64,000 nt of DNA from Zhouia spongiae. GTDB taxonomy: Bacteria > Bacteroidota > Bacteroidia > Flavobacteriales > Flavobacteriaceae. The position numbers were made by a program, and so were the translations under genes. Location of the stretch: contig NZ_CP094326.1 of the NCBI RefSeq assembly GCF_022760175.1, positions 1,054,001 to 1,118,000 on the forward strand, given 5' to 3'. Below, piece after piece: positions 9,384 to 18,053 of the stretch (positions are counted from its first letter, which is position 1; the number at the start of each line of letters is the position of its first letter). The notes under the pieces were generated by a model. It worked only from the letters and a program-made list of their open reading frames with translations. It was not told the origin of the DNA and did no database searches.

Positions 9384-10166
9384 TCAAATATTTTTTAAAA
9401 AAACCTGTACCCCTTCCACAAATTCTGCCTTGTTTTCTATATAAGACATATGGCCGTCCGGCAATTCTACAACCTCAACCTCACTGTTCCTTGTCTGCGC
9501 TATTAAATCATTATAGTTTAATACCGGATCCTTTTTGCCGATGATCATCATCTTTTTATACGGAGAAAAATGAAGCAACACCTCCCTGTCGTCTCTTATC
9601 TTCATTCCTTCCAATGCTGCTACAATTCCCTGTAAAGGAGTTTGAAGCGCCTGCTTTTTCAATTCCCGGATTTCTTCAGAAAAAACCTTCCTGTTCTTCG
9701 GCCTGAATAAATTTGCAATAGCCATCCGAATAAAACTCTTATGATTATACTTTACAGCCTCAATAGCACGGTCTCTGTTTTTCTTCCTTTCGGCAGAATC
9801 TGCTCTTGCCGTTGAATTCAACAACACCAGCCCCTTCACACTATCGGGAAACCTTTCGGCAAAGGCCAGAGCAACATACCCTCCCATTGAGTGTCCGATA
9901 AAAACGGATTTTCTGATTTTCAAATGGGTCAAAACAGCTTCTACCGTTTCTGCCATCATTTCCATGGTATGCACATACCCATAACAACCGGTTTTCCCAT
10001 GACCCGGCAGATCGATGGCCACCACCCGGTATTTATCTGTAAAAAAAGACTTTACGTCTTTCCATATAGTACCGTTCTCCAAGAATCCATGGAGCAATAC
10101 CAATGCAGCCCCCTTTCCTTCATCTTCATAAAACACTGTAGTTCCTTTATGCAAAATCTCCATCAA
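9384..10166 (-). CDS. Alpha/beta hydrolase
   Basis: A 260-residue single-domain alpha/beta hydrolase without signal peptide, so presumably cytosolic. The oxyanion HG (LLHGFLENG) is near residue 26, the nucleophile is S93 in GHSMGG, and the likely catalytic His is in DGHMSYIEN near residue 240. There is also a conserved DLPGHG at 52-57. Substrate specificity cannot be read from sequence. Either of the two first Met codons (10166 or 10163) may be used. Confidence 0.9.
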   Translation of the reverse strand: MMEILHKGTTVFYEDEGKGAALVLLHGFLENGTIWKDVKSFFTDKYRVVAIDLPGHGKTGCYGYVHTMEMMAETVEAVLTHLKIRKSVFIGHSMGGYVALAFAERFPDSVKGLVLLNSTARADSAERKKNRDRAIEAVKYNHKSFIRMAIANLFRPKNRKVFSEEIRELKKQALQTPLQGIVAALEGMKIRDDREVLLHFSPYKKMMIIGKKDPVLNYNDLIAQTRNSEVEVVELPDGHMSYIENKAEFVEGVQVFLKNI

Positions 10167-10229
10167 TCCCTATTATTTAAATTTCTTAATTTAGGCCCCT
10201 GTTAAAAATGTGTCAAAGATACCAACTAC

Positions 10230-11501
10230 ATGAACAAAACGAAAGAAACCTTCCTCACAGCTTTCACTCTGTTTTCATTATTCTTTGGTGCAGGAAACCT
10301 GATCCTTCCTCCTTTTCTGGGGTACAATAGCGATAACGAATGGCTCCTTACCACTATCGGTTTTTCACTTTCAGCAGTATTAATCCCGATCATAGGCATC
10401 TATGCACATGCCAAGCTACAGGGAACCATGATCGATTTTGCCAAAAAAATCTCTCCCGCTTTCAGCATTGCATATTGCTCTATCGTTTACCTGATATCCA
10501 TCAGCATTCCATCACCAAGAACAGCTTCGGTAACTTACGAAATGGCCATCGCCCCTTATTTTGACACTTCTCCTTTAACAACGAGTATCGTTTACTTCGC
10601 TTTGGTTTTTGTATTTGTCATTAACCGCTCCAGAATTATAGACCTCGTCGGAAAGTTCCTGACACCCTTTATTCTTATTATCTTATTAAGCATTATCGGC
10701 GTGTCTTTATTTTCTGAAAGCACTGTCGGCACAAACCCTTCTTACAAGCACCCCTTCTCTTCAGGGTTTTTAGAAGGGTACCAGACCTTTGACGCTATTG
10801 CGGCCGTAGTTGTGGGCGCCGTTATTATTATTTCTATCAACACAAGGAGCAGCGCCTCTTATTCAGAAAAAAGAAAGCTTATCAGCAAAGCAGGGATTTT
10901 GGCAGGTATTGGCCTGTTGATAATATATGCAGGATTAATTTACACCGGCGCCATGTCGGCCTCCCTTTTCGGAAACGACCCCACAAGATCGGCTTTATTA
11001 AACGGCATTGCCAAAAAGACTCTTGGAAATGCAGGAAACCTGCTTCTTAGCATCCTGGTTTCTTTAGCGTGCTTTACGACTGCGGTTGGGATTGTAACCG
11101 GAACATCAGACTACGTAAAAAAACTTTACAGGAATTCAGACAACGCTTATTATATCACTGCTGCTTTGGGATGTATTCTAGGCATCCTGATTGGACAATA
11201 CGAAGTAGGGTTCATCATCGATGTTGCCATTCCGGCCCTGATGTTCATATACCCGATCACCATCGTTCTGATCATCCTGAATGCACTCCCCGACAAGTAC
11301 ACCTCCAACAGTGTTTTTAAAAAAGTAGTCGGAATCACGATACTTTTCAGCATCCCTGATTTTATAAACGCCCTGGGCTTTTACAAACACATCTCTTCAT
11401 GGAGTCAGCTTATACCTCTCTCTCAATATCAATTAGGCTGGGTCATCCCTTCATTGACCGTTTTGATTATTTCGAACTGCGTTAAAAAGACCGCTGATTA
11501 G
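10230..11501 (+). CDS. brnQ: Branched-chain amino acid transporter BrnQ (LIVCS family)
   Basis: A 423-residue inner-membrane protein with about 12 hydrophobic segments. It opens with ETFLTAFTLFSLFFGAGNLILPPFLGYNS, the hallmark N-terminus of the LIVCS Na+/H+-coupled Leu/Ile/Val symporters, and has PSPRTASVTYEMA near residue 90. The length fits the family. It stands alone, divergent from the alpha/beta hydrolase and convergent with the VOC gene. Confidence 0.95.
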   Translation: MNKTKETFLTAFTLFSLFFGAGNLILPPFLGYNSDNEWLLTTIGFSLSAVLIPIIGIYAHAKLQGTMIDFAKKISPAFSIAYCSIVYLISISIPSPRTASVTYEMAIAPYFDTSPLTTSIVYFALVFVFVINRSRIIDLVGKFLTPFILIILLSIIGVSLFSESTVGTNPSYKHPFSSGFLEGYQTFDAIAAVVVGAVIIISINTRSSASYSEKRKLISKAGILAGIGLLIIYAGLIYTGAMSASLFGNDPTRSALLNGIAKKTLGNAGNLLLSILVSLACFTTAVGIVTGTSDYVKKLYRNSDNAYYITAALGCILGILIGQYEVGFIIDVAIPALMFIYPITIVLIILNALPDKYTSNSVFKKVVGITILFSIPDFINALGFYKHISSWSQLIPLSQYQLGWVIPSLTVLIISNCVKKTAD

Positions 11502-11544
11502 CCCACCCTCAGGATCTGCCAAATAATTTACCACGACACATTTC

Positions 11545-11928
11545 CTATTTCAGAGTCGTTATCCACCATACACAACCTGTCGGGTCTTCAAACCCGGCAC
11601 TTCTTGTATCATCATCTTCGTTCATGGGAAACATTAACGGAACCGCCCCTCTTTCCAATGCTTTATAAAAAGTAGCATCCGTATCACTCACATAAATATA
11701 GAATGCCGATGTAGACGACACATCTCCTTTTACAGCCTGCGTAATAATTATTGTAGCATCACCGACACGCAACTCAGAATATTCTACCTGCTTCTGCTTA
11801 TCCAGTTTCCGGATCATTTCTTCAGCGTTAAATATCCCCCGTGTAAAATCTATGAATTCATCAATATTCTCCAGCATCAAAAAGGGCATCAGTTGCTGAT
11901 GCCCCACCGTAATTTTTGTTCTTTTCAT
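11545..11928 (-). CDS. VOC-superfamily protein (glyoxalase/bleomycin-resistance fold)
   Basis: A 127-residue protein with the two beta-alpha-beta-beta-beta halves of the vicinal oxygen chelate fold. It begins with PFLMLENIDEFIDFTRGIFNAEE and ends with FEDPTGCVWWITT, as in PhnB-like VOC proteins (DPfGhxWxI). Metal ligands and substrate cannot be assigned with confidence. It is a stand-alone gene 63 bases downstream of the aminopeptidase gene. Confidence 0.88.
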   Translation of the reverse strand: MKRTKITVGHQQLMPFLMLENIDEFIDFTRGIFNAEEMIRKLDKQKQVEYSELRVGDATIIITQAVKGDVSSTSAFYIYVSDTDATFYKALERGAVPLMFPMNEDDDTRSAGFEDPTGCVWWITTLK

Positions 11929-11991
11929 CTTGCACCAACTTTTTGAGTTAGTGCTTTAACGATCGGAATCAAAGAATATTGAACACAAGGT

Positions 11992-13293
11992 TTATTTCTT
12001 GTTCATATACTCTTCTATTTCTTCTATTTCTACCGGGATGTTCTTCATTAAATTCAAAGGCTCTCCATATTCCTGAATTACAACATCGTCTTCAAGACGG
12101 ATTCCCATATTTTCATCAGGAATATAAATTCCCGGTTCGACGGTAAAAACCATATTGGCCTTCATAGGGGTTTTTAACTCACCATAATCGTGAGTATCCA
12201 GACCTAAGTGGTGACTTGTACCATGCATAAAATACTTTTTATATGCCGGCCAGTTCGGATCTTCATTCTGAACGTCGGCCTTATCCAACAAGCCAAGCCC
12301 TAAAAGCTCAGAGGTCATAAGCTTGCCAACCTCTTCATGATAAGCCTTCCACATGGTACCCGGCACCAACATTTTAGTTGCTTCATTTTTAACTCTGAGC
12401 ACCGCATTATACACCTCTTTTTGTCTTTGCGTAAAACGGCCGCTCACCGGGATCGTTCTGGTCATATCGCTTGCATAATTAGCATATTCAGCCCCCACAT
12501 CCATTAAAAGCAAATCGCCGTCTTTACATTCCCGGTTGTTTTCTATATAATGCAATACACATGCATTAAACCCTGAAGCCACAATAGGTGTATAGGCAAA
12601 GCCCCTGGATCGGCTCCTTAAAAACTCATGCATGTATTCTGCCTCAATTTCATATTCCATCACTCCCGGTTTCACAAATCCAAGCACCCGCTTAAACCCT
12701 TTTTCTGTAATACCGCAGGCATGCGCCAACAGGGCGATCTCTTCAGCTTCTTTTACCCCTCTTAACCGATGCAGGATCGGATTACTCTTTTCCCATTTGT
12801 GTGCAGGATATTTTTCTTTACACCATTTAATAAAACGATCTTCGCGAGTTTCAGTCTGTACAGCTATACCTCCCCTGTAATGCTCGTTGGTATTAAAATA
12901 AACGGTATCTGCTTCAGTCATTAATTCAAAAAAGATCTTTTCAAACTCGGAAAGCCAATATACCGTCTTAATTCCCGAAACCTCATAAGCCTTTTCCTTA
13001 CTCAGTTTCTCACCTTCCCAAATAGCGATATGCTCATTGGTTTCCCTGACAAACAAAATTTCCCTGTGCTTTTCTTCGTGTGCATCGGGGAACAGCAACA
13101 GTATCGTCTCTTCCTGGTCAGCTCCGGATAAATAGAAGAGATCCCTCGCTTGTTCAAACGGAATGGTCGAATCCGCTCCAATCGGATAAATGTCATTGGA
13201 ATTAAAAATGGCTATGCTTTTTGGCTTCATGGCAGCCATGAACTTTGTTCTATTTTTTACAAAAAGATTTTTGTCTATCGGATGATATTTCAT
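11992..13293 (-). CDS. pepP: Aminopeptidase P family metallopeptidase (Xaa-Pro aminopeptidase)
   Basis: A 433-residue M24B peptidase that removes an N-terminal residue ahead of proline. The N-terminal creatinase-like domain precedes the pita-bread domain, where the dinuclear metal ligands are visible: two Asp in MDVGAEYANYASDMTRT, His in HGTSHHLGLDTHD, Glu in TVEPGIYI and Glu in GIRLEDD. The frame is open to 13314, but the ATG at 13293 (MKYHPIDKNLF) is the likely start. An exact TAnnTTTG lies 19 bases upstream. Confidence 0.93.
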   Translation of the reverse strand: MKYHPIDKNLFVKNRTKFMAAMKPKSIAIFNSNDIYPIGADSTIPFEQARDLFYLSGADQEETILLLFPDAHEEKHREILFVRETNEHIAIWEGEKLSKEKAYEVSGIKTVYWLSEFEKIFFELMTEADTVYFNTNEHYRGGIAVQTETREDRFIKWCKEKYPAHKWEKSNPILHRLRGVKEAEEIALLAHACGITEKGFKRVLGFVKPGVMEYEIEAEYMHEFLRSRSRGFAYTPIVASGFNACVLHYIENNRECKDGDLLLMDVGAEYANYASDMTRTIPVSGRFTQRQKEVYNAVLRVKNEATKMLVPGTMWKAYHEEVGKLMTSELLGLGLLDKADVQNEDPNWPAYKKYFMHGTSHHLGLDTHDYGELKTPMKANMVFTVEPGIYIPDENMGIRLEDDVVIQEYGEPLNLMKNIPVEIEEIEEYMNKK

Positions 13294-13311
13294 AAGAATA
13301 CTGTTTGGAAA

Positions 13312-13319
13312 CAAATTTA
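13312..13319 (-). promoter_or_regulatory. Promoter -7 element of the pepP-like gene
   Basis: It reads TAAATTTG on the minus strand, an exact TAnnTTTG ending 18 bases before the ATG. It abuts the plus-strand element at 13320-13327, so the two divergent promoters meet back to back. No good TTG is seen at the expected distance. Confidence 0.5.
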
Positions 13320-13327
13320 TACATTTG
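13320..13327 (+). promoter_or_regulatory. Promoter -7 element of the ChaN-family gene
   Basis: It reads TACATTTG, an exact TAnnTTTG, 23 bases before the ATG at 13351. It is directly adjacent to the divergent pepP element. A TTTG lies at 13304-13307, but at only 12 bases spacing, so the -33 box is uncertain. Confidence 0.5.
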
Positions 13328-13350
13328 GTAATGAATTACATATTAATCCT

Positions 13351-14124
13351 ATGCTAAAAATGCCTCTTCTCCGGCTGTTCCTATTTCTTTCCATTTCATC
13401 AAACTCAACAGCCCAGACCAAAGCACCTTACCGGTTATACGATCACAAAGGAAAAAAGGTCTCCTATAAGAAAATGCTCCACCATCTCTCAAAAGCACAA
13501 ATCATTCTTTTCGGCGAACTTCACAACAACGCTACTGCTCACCGGCTTGAATACAAAATAGCCTCCGACCTTTCACAGGAGTACCACTTGATGCTTGGAG
13601 CTGAAACGTTTGAAACAGATGACCAACGCCCCCTGAACGACTATCTTTCTGATAAGATTGATGAAAAAACAATGGGCTCCACCATAAACCTCTGGCCTGA
13701 TTACTACACTGACTACAAACCATTAGTGGAATTAGCAAAAAAGAACAACATACCGTTTACAGCAACCAATGTACCCCGAAAATACGCAAGCCTGGTTTTT
13801 AAAAAAGGGTTTTCAGCACTTGATTCTTTGCCTGAAACAGAGAAAAAACTCATGGCAGATATACTGATTCCATACGATTCCGATTTACCTTCATACAATG
13901 CCATGTTAAAAATGATACCCGGTCACGGAAGTGAAAACCTCCCGAAAGCACAAGCGATTAAAGATGTGGCTGTGGCTCATTTTATTTTAAAAACCCTGAA
14001 AGACAACTCCTTATTCATTCACTATAATGGCTCATCCCATTCTAACAACCACGAAGGGATCGGGTGGTGTCTTCGAAAAAAAGACCCGTTCTTAATCATA
14101 GAAACGATCAATATTGTAGCGTAG
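13351..14124 (+). CDS. ChaN-family (DUF399) protein, C-terminus lost by a +1 frameshift
   Basis: A 257-residue product with a signal peptide ([19 protein letters not shown]), so exported. The ChaN/DUF399 fold (haem-binding or Tiki-like families) is indicated by IILFGELHNNATAHRLEY with the GExH motif, ETFETDDQRPLNDYL, and NGSSHSNNHEGI. The frame ends at TAG 14122-14124. Translation one base out of register continues from 14123 to a TAA at 14210-14212 and gives a family-like ending (ADYIIVADKDMTKTH). The gene therefore appears frameshifted near 14122. The start at 13351 replaces the longer open frame that would overlap pepP; Met at 13360 is an alternative. Confidence 0.85.
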   Translation: MLKMPLLRLFLFLSISSNSTAQTKAPYRLYDHKGKKVSYKKMLHHLSKAQIILFGELHNNATAHRLEYKIASDLSQEYHLMLGAETFETDDQRPLNDYLSDKIDEKTMGSTINLWPDYYTDYKPLVELAKKNNIPFTATNVPRKYASLVFKKGFSALDSLPETEKKLMADILIPYDSDLPSYNAMLKMIPGHGSENLPKAQAIKDVAVAHFILKTLKDNSLFIHYNGSSHSNNHEGIGWCLRKKDPFLIIETINIVA

Positions 14125-14212
14125 CAGCCTCTTAAAAAAGGAAAAAGAGGAACACCTAAACTCAGCTGATTACATCATTGTTGCCGACAAAGACATGACC
14201 AAAACACATTAA
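14123..14212 (+). other. Out-of-frame C-terminal tail of the ChaN-family gene
   Basis: Read in the +1 register, this stretch encodes 29 residues, SSLLKKEKEEHLN then SADYIIVADKDMTKTH, ending in TAA at 14210-14212. It is what a full-length ChaN-family protein would be expected to carry after the ETINIVA strand. It has no start codon or gene context of its own. Confidence 0.65.
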
Positions 14213-14293
14213 GAAAATCGTTAAACTTTATTTAATGTTTTTGAGATTTTTTTAACAATCTTTAATTTCAACCACTAGAAAACAACCTTCATT

Positions 14294-17149
14294 ATGAAAA
14301 ATTATTTACTTCTGGCCGCAAGTGCCCTGTTCCTGAACCCAATGCAGGCTCAGCAGCCGGCTACCAATTCAGACAAAATACTACAAGGGCTCTCAGATAT
14401 CAAAACCATACAACAAAACTCCCTTATAAAAAACGTGCCTCTTAAGAATATTGGTCCGACAATTATGAGTGGCCGCGTTGTTGACCTGGATGTAAATCCG
14501 GCCGATCCAACCGAATTTTATGTTGGATATGCTTCAGGAGGCGTTTGGTATACAAATAATAACGGTACCAGTTTCACTCCGATAACGGAGAAAGCTCCAA
14601 CAATGAATATAGGCGACATTGCTGTTGACTGGAATACAAAAACTATCTGGGTCGGAACAGGAGAAAATAATTCTTCGAGATCTTCTTATGCCGGTATCGG
14701 TATCTTAAAATCATCCGACCAGGGAAAAACATGGAACCATGCCGGGCTCCCTGATTCGCATCATATCGGGCGGATAATAATAAACCCGAACAACCCGGAT
14801 GAAGTAGTGATCGGCGTTACCGGACACCTGTATTCGAAAAACGAAGAAAGGGGTGTTTACAAAACAACGGATGGGGGAAAAACATGGAAAAAAACTCTTT
14901 TTATAAATGATGAGACCGGGATAATAGACCTGTCCATTGCTCCGGACAATTTCAACATCATGTATGCCGCAGCCTGGAAAAGAGATCGTAAAGCCTGGAA
15001 TTTTGTAGGCAGCGGGAATGATTCCGGCATCTATAAAAGTACCGACGGAGGCGATTCGTGGACTCTTCTGACGACCAAAGAATCAGGATTTCCCACAGGC
15101 GATGGCGTTGGACGAATTGGGCTGGCTGTATTTGACAGCAATACGCTATATGCCGTTCACGACAGCCAGTTTCACAGAGATAAAAAGGAGAAAGATTTAA
15201 ATGAGCCTGATAAACTCACTAAAGAAGACTTCAAAACCATGTCAGCAGCTCAGCTCATGGAGCTGGACAATAAGAAGCTTAATGAGTTCCTTAAGACCAA
15301 TGGCTTTCACGAAAAATACCGTGCACAAAATGTAAAACAACTTGTCAGCACCGGTTCTGTTAAACCTGCCGATCTGGCAAAATACCTGGAAGATGCCAAT
15401 GCCCTTCTCTTTGACACGCCCGTTATTGGTGCTGAAGTATATAAAAGCACCAATGGAGGAAAGACATGGAGAAAGACCAACGACGAATATATTGACGGTC
15501 TTTTCTACAGCTATGGCTATTATTTTGGTGAGATCAGAGTAGATCCTGGCAATGTAAACAGACTTTATATAGGAGGTGTACCACTTGTAAAGTCGGATGA
15601 CGGTGGAAAAACATGGGATATCATAAGCAAAGAAAACGTACATGCCGACCATCAGGCCCTTTGGGTTAACCCAAATAAACCAGGTCACTTGATAAATGGT
15701 AATGACGGCGGTGTTAACATCACCTATGATGATGGCGAACACTGGATCAAGAACAACACCCCGGCTGTCGGACAATTTTACGCTGTTAACGTAGATAACC
15801 AAAAACCGTATAAAATATACGGCGGCCTACAGGATAATGGCGTTTGGATGGCTGCCCATAATGCTCGGCAAGATCAAAGCTGGAAACAATATGGAGCATA
15901 CCCCTGGAAAGAACTTATGGGAGGCGACGGGATGCAGGTACAGATAGACAACAGAAACCCTAATGTTATTTACACAGGATACCAATTCGGAAATTATTTC
16001 AGGATAGAACTGGATAAAAACGAAAAAACATACATCCAGCCTAAACACCAACTCGGTGAAAGTCCATACCGGTTTAACTGGCAAACTCCCATTTTACTGT
16101 CCTCTCACAATCAAGACATCTTATATTTAGGAGGGAACAAACTAATGCGTTCGATGAACCGGGGTAATGACTGGACAGCCATATCCGGCGATCTCACAAA
16201 CGGCGGGAAACCCGGAAATGTAGCGTATGGCACCCTGACAACCATCTCAGAATCTCCTTTTGAATTTGGCCTGATCTATACCGGAAGCGATGACGGCCTG
16301 GTACACCTGACCAGAAATGCCGGAGGAAACTGGAAACTGATATCTTCGAGCCTGCCTAAAGATTTATGGGTGTCGAGGGTTGTGGCTTCCAGCCATAAAA
16401 AGGAAAGGGTCTATGTCTCCCTAAACGGCTACCGATGGGATGACTTCAACACCTATGTTTATATGAGTGATGATTACGGAAATACCTGGAAAAATATCAG
16501 CTCGAACCTGCCTATCTCTCCTGTGAACGTTATCAAAGAAGACCCCGAAAACGAAAACTTATTATATCTCGGAACAGATAATGGCTTATACGTATCATTC
16601 GACAAAGGAAATTCATGGGAGGCCTTCAGCAAGAACCTGCCTAAGGTAGCTGTACATGACCTGGCCATACAACCAGACGCGAAAGACCTTATAGTAGGCA
16701 CGCACGGACGAAGTATTTATATAGCAAACATAGAGCAATTACAAAGGCTAAGTCCAGAAGTTCTAAGCAGCAAGGTATACACTTTTGACATTGACGATGT
16801 AAAGCATTCGCAGGCATGGGGAAGCAGCAGATCAAGATCCTCTGAGACATTTGAGCCAAATGCCAAAATTGCCTTCTACACTGCAAAAAAAGGAAGTTCT
16901 ACCATTAAGATATCAACTCATAATGATATTACAATCAATTTATTTGAAACAGAAACGGACAGAGGAATCAATTACTTTGACTACGACCTCACTTTTTCTG
17001 AGAAAGGCAAAAAAACATTTGATAAAAAGAACAAAAACATCACATTAAAAGAGGCTCCAAACGGAAAATACTATCTTCCGAAAGGAAAATACACAATCGA
17101 AACCTCCACAAACGGAGGTACAAGCAAAAAGCAATTTGAGGTAAAATAA
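14294..17149 (+). CDS. Secreted BNR/Asp-box repeat protein (VPS10/sialidase-like beta-propeller, 'glycosyl hydrolase' family)
   Basis: A 951-residue protein with a signal peptide (MKNYLLLAASALFLNPMQAQQ). It has many Asp-box motifs (S/T-x-D-x-G-x-T/S-W): TTDGGKTW, STDGGDSW, STNGGKTW, SDDGGKTW, SDDYGNTW and SFDKGNSW, which mark two stacked beta-propellers as in sortilin/xyloglucanase-like proteins. Such proteins are abundant in Bacteroidota and usually annotated as glycosyl hydrolases, but no catalytic residues can be assigned. There is no C-terminal T9SS sorting domain that I recognise. Its upstream region is AT-rich without an exact -7 box. Confidence 0.88.
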   Translation: MKNYLLLAASALFLNPMQAQQPATNSDKILQGLSDIKTIQQNSLIKNVPLKNIGPTIMSGRVVDLDVNPADPTEFYVGYASGGVWYTNNNGTSFTPITEKAPTMNIGDIAVDWNTKTIWVGTGENNSSRSSYAGIGILKSSDQGKTWNHAGLPDSHHIGRIIINPNNPDEVVIGVTGHLYSKNEERGVYKTTDGGKTWKKTLFINDETGIIDLSIAPDNFNIMYAAAWKRDRKAWNFVGSGNDSGIYKSTDGGDSWTLLTTKESGFPTGDGVGRIGLAVFDSNTLYAVHDSQFHRDKKEKDLNEPDKLTKEDFKTMSAAQLMELDNKKLNEFLKTNGFHEKYRAQNVKQLVSTGSVKPADLAKYLEDANALLFDTPVIGAEVYKSTNGGKTWRKTNDEYIDGLFYSYGYYFGEIRVDPGNVNRLYIGGVPLVKSDDGGKTWDIISKENVHADHQALWVNPNKPGHLINGNDGGVNITYDDGEHWIKNNTPAVGQFYAVNVDNQKPYKIYGGLQDNGVWMAAHNARQDQSWKQYGAYPWKELMGGDGMQVQIDNRNPNVIYTGYQFGNYFRIELDKNEKTYIQPKHQLGESPYRFNWQTPILLSSHNQDILYLGGNKLMRSMNRGNDWTAISGDLTNGGKPGNVAYGTLTTISESPFEFGLIYTGSDDGLVHLTRNAGGNWKLISSSLPKDLWVSRVVASSHKKERVYVSLNGYRWDDFNTYVYMSDDYGNTWKNISSNLPISPVNVIKEDPENENLLYLGTDNGLYVSFDKGNSWEAFSKNLPKVAVHDLAIQPDAKDLIVGTHGRSIYIANIEQLQRLSPEVLSSKVYTFDIDDVKHSQAWGSSRSRSSETFEPNAKIAFYTAKKGSSTIKISTHNDITINLFETETDRGINYFDYDLTFSEKGKKTFDKKNKNITLKEAPNGKYYLPKGKYTIETSTNGGTSKKQFEVK

Positions 17150-18021
17150 GCGAAAAGGTTTTTTAAAACAACGACTCGAATAGAAAATTCAGACGCGGAC
17201 ACATTTCGATAATCTGCCACTTGGGAGCAATCCGAAAAATCGTTGTCCATCAAAAAAACGGATGTTTCAATAGGAGAAGAATACCCTGTGTTTATTTAAT
17301 AAACGTATAGTTACTTTAAAACAGGTCAGGCTCTACCTTATAGCAGGGTAGGGATCTATACGAGGAATGCGCAAGGAATGCAGGGAGTATCTATATAGGA
17401 GGTACGGACTTTGAACGGACTTGAATGAACTTTTTTTGTTTATCGGGAGTGAATTTGCCTTATTTCAGAATAATAATCCAGTTGTATTATGAAGATCAAC
17501 AATATACTAAACAGCTTCTAAAATCACTTAAAATGATATTACTTTAAATTAGCATTCGATTTTTAACAAGGTTATAGACAATAACTCGCTGATATAAAAT
17601 CGTTCAGGATATGGTTCAGGGCTTGAGGAGTGTTGCATTTTTCCTGTACAGGTTAGCCCAATTTTCCACAAACTCAACATGTTAAACATGATCTGTCATT
17701 TCTCGACAGATTTAAAAAATATCGTAATTTATAACACAATTCAGGCGATCTGTACAGATCGCCTGAATATTGAAAACCAACGCTTTTTAAACTAACTTAA
17801 TTTAACTTACAACAAATAACTATGTAAGGTTTATTTGGTCTTCCAAACTTAAACACTTAATCGACTCAAAACCAGGGTATATTTCCCCATTATCTACCGT
17901 AATTACCTCCTTTTACCATTATATTTCAATCGTTTTAGCCGCTATCTCCGGTTTACTTTAAATTCATTCTAAATTGTCTGCAAAACAGATATTAAAGTTT
18001 GTTAATGAATGAATGGTACAG
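17150..18021. other. Gene-free stretch of about 870 bases upstream of sdhC
   Basis: No convincing protein or tRNA gene was found on either strand. The stretch holds two AAGGAATGC-like direct repeats (around 17370-17390), a 10-bp palindrome CCTGTACAGG (17643-17652), a 7-bp-stem hairpin ATCTGTC/GACAGAT (17691-17711), a 30-bp perfect palindrome (17739-17768), and the sdhC promoter at its right end. A hidden small RNA or a degraded mobile remnant is possible but unproven. Confidence 0.7.
17739..17768. repeat. 30-bp perfect palindrome upstream of sdhCAB
   Basis: Arms ATTCAGGCGATCTGT (17739-17753) and ACAGATCGCCTGAAT (17754-17768) are exact reverse complements with no spacer. It is not followed by a T run, so it is not a typical terminator. 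Its core CTGTACAG recurs in the 10-bp palindrome at 17643-17652, which suggests a protein-binding site or a cruciform-forming element. Confidence 0.8.
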
Positions 18022-18029
18022 TATTTTTG
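17999..18029 (+). promoter_or_regulatory. Consensus promoter of sdhCAB
   Basis: TTG at 17999-18001 (within TTTG) and TATTTTTG at 18022-18029 are separated by 20 bases, an exact Bacteroidota housekeeping promoter. Transcription should begin around 18034, about 20 bases before the sdhC ATG at 18054. Confidence 0.75.
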
Positions 18030-18053
18030 TTTTTCAATAAAAATAATCTACTA

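Noticed and set aside
14119-14125. Programmed +1 frameshift in the ChaN-family gene
   Set aside because: No RF2-like or other known +1 shift signal, and no stimulatory hairpin visible just downstream.
15242-15802. 186-residue minus-strand open frame
   Set aside because: Antisense to the BNR-repeat protein; the hydrophobic runs are complements of its Asn/Asp-rich codons.
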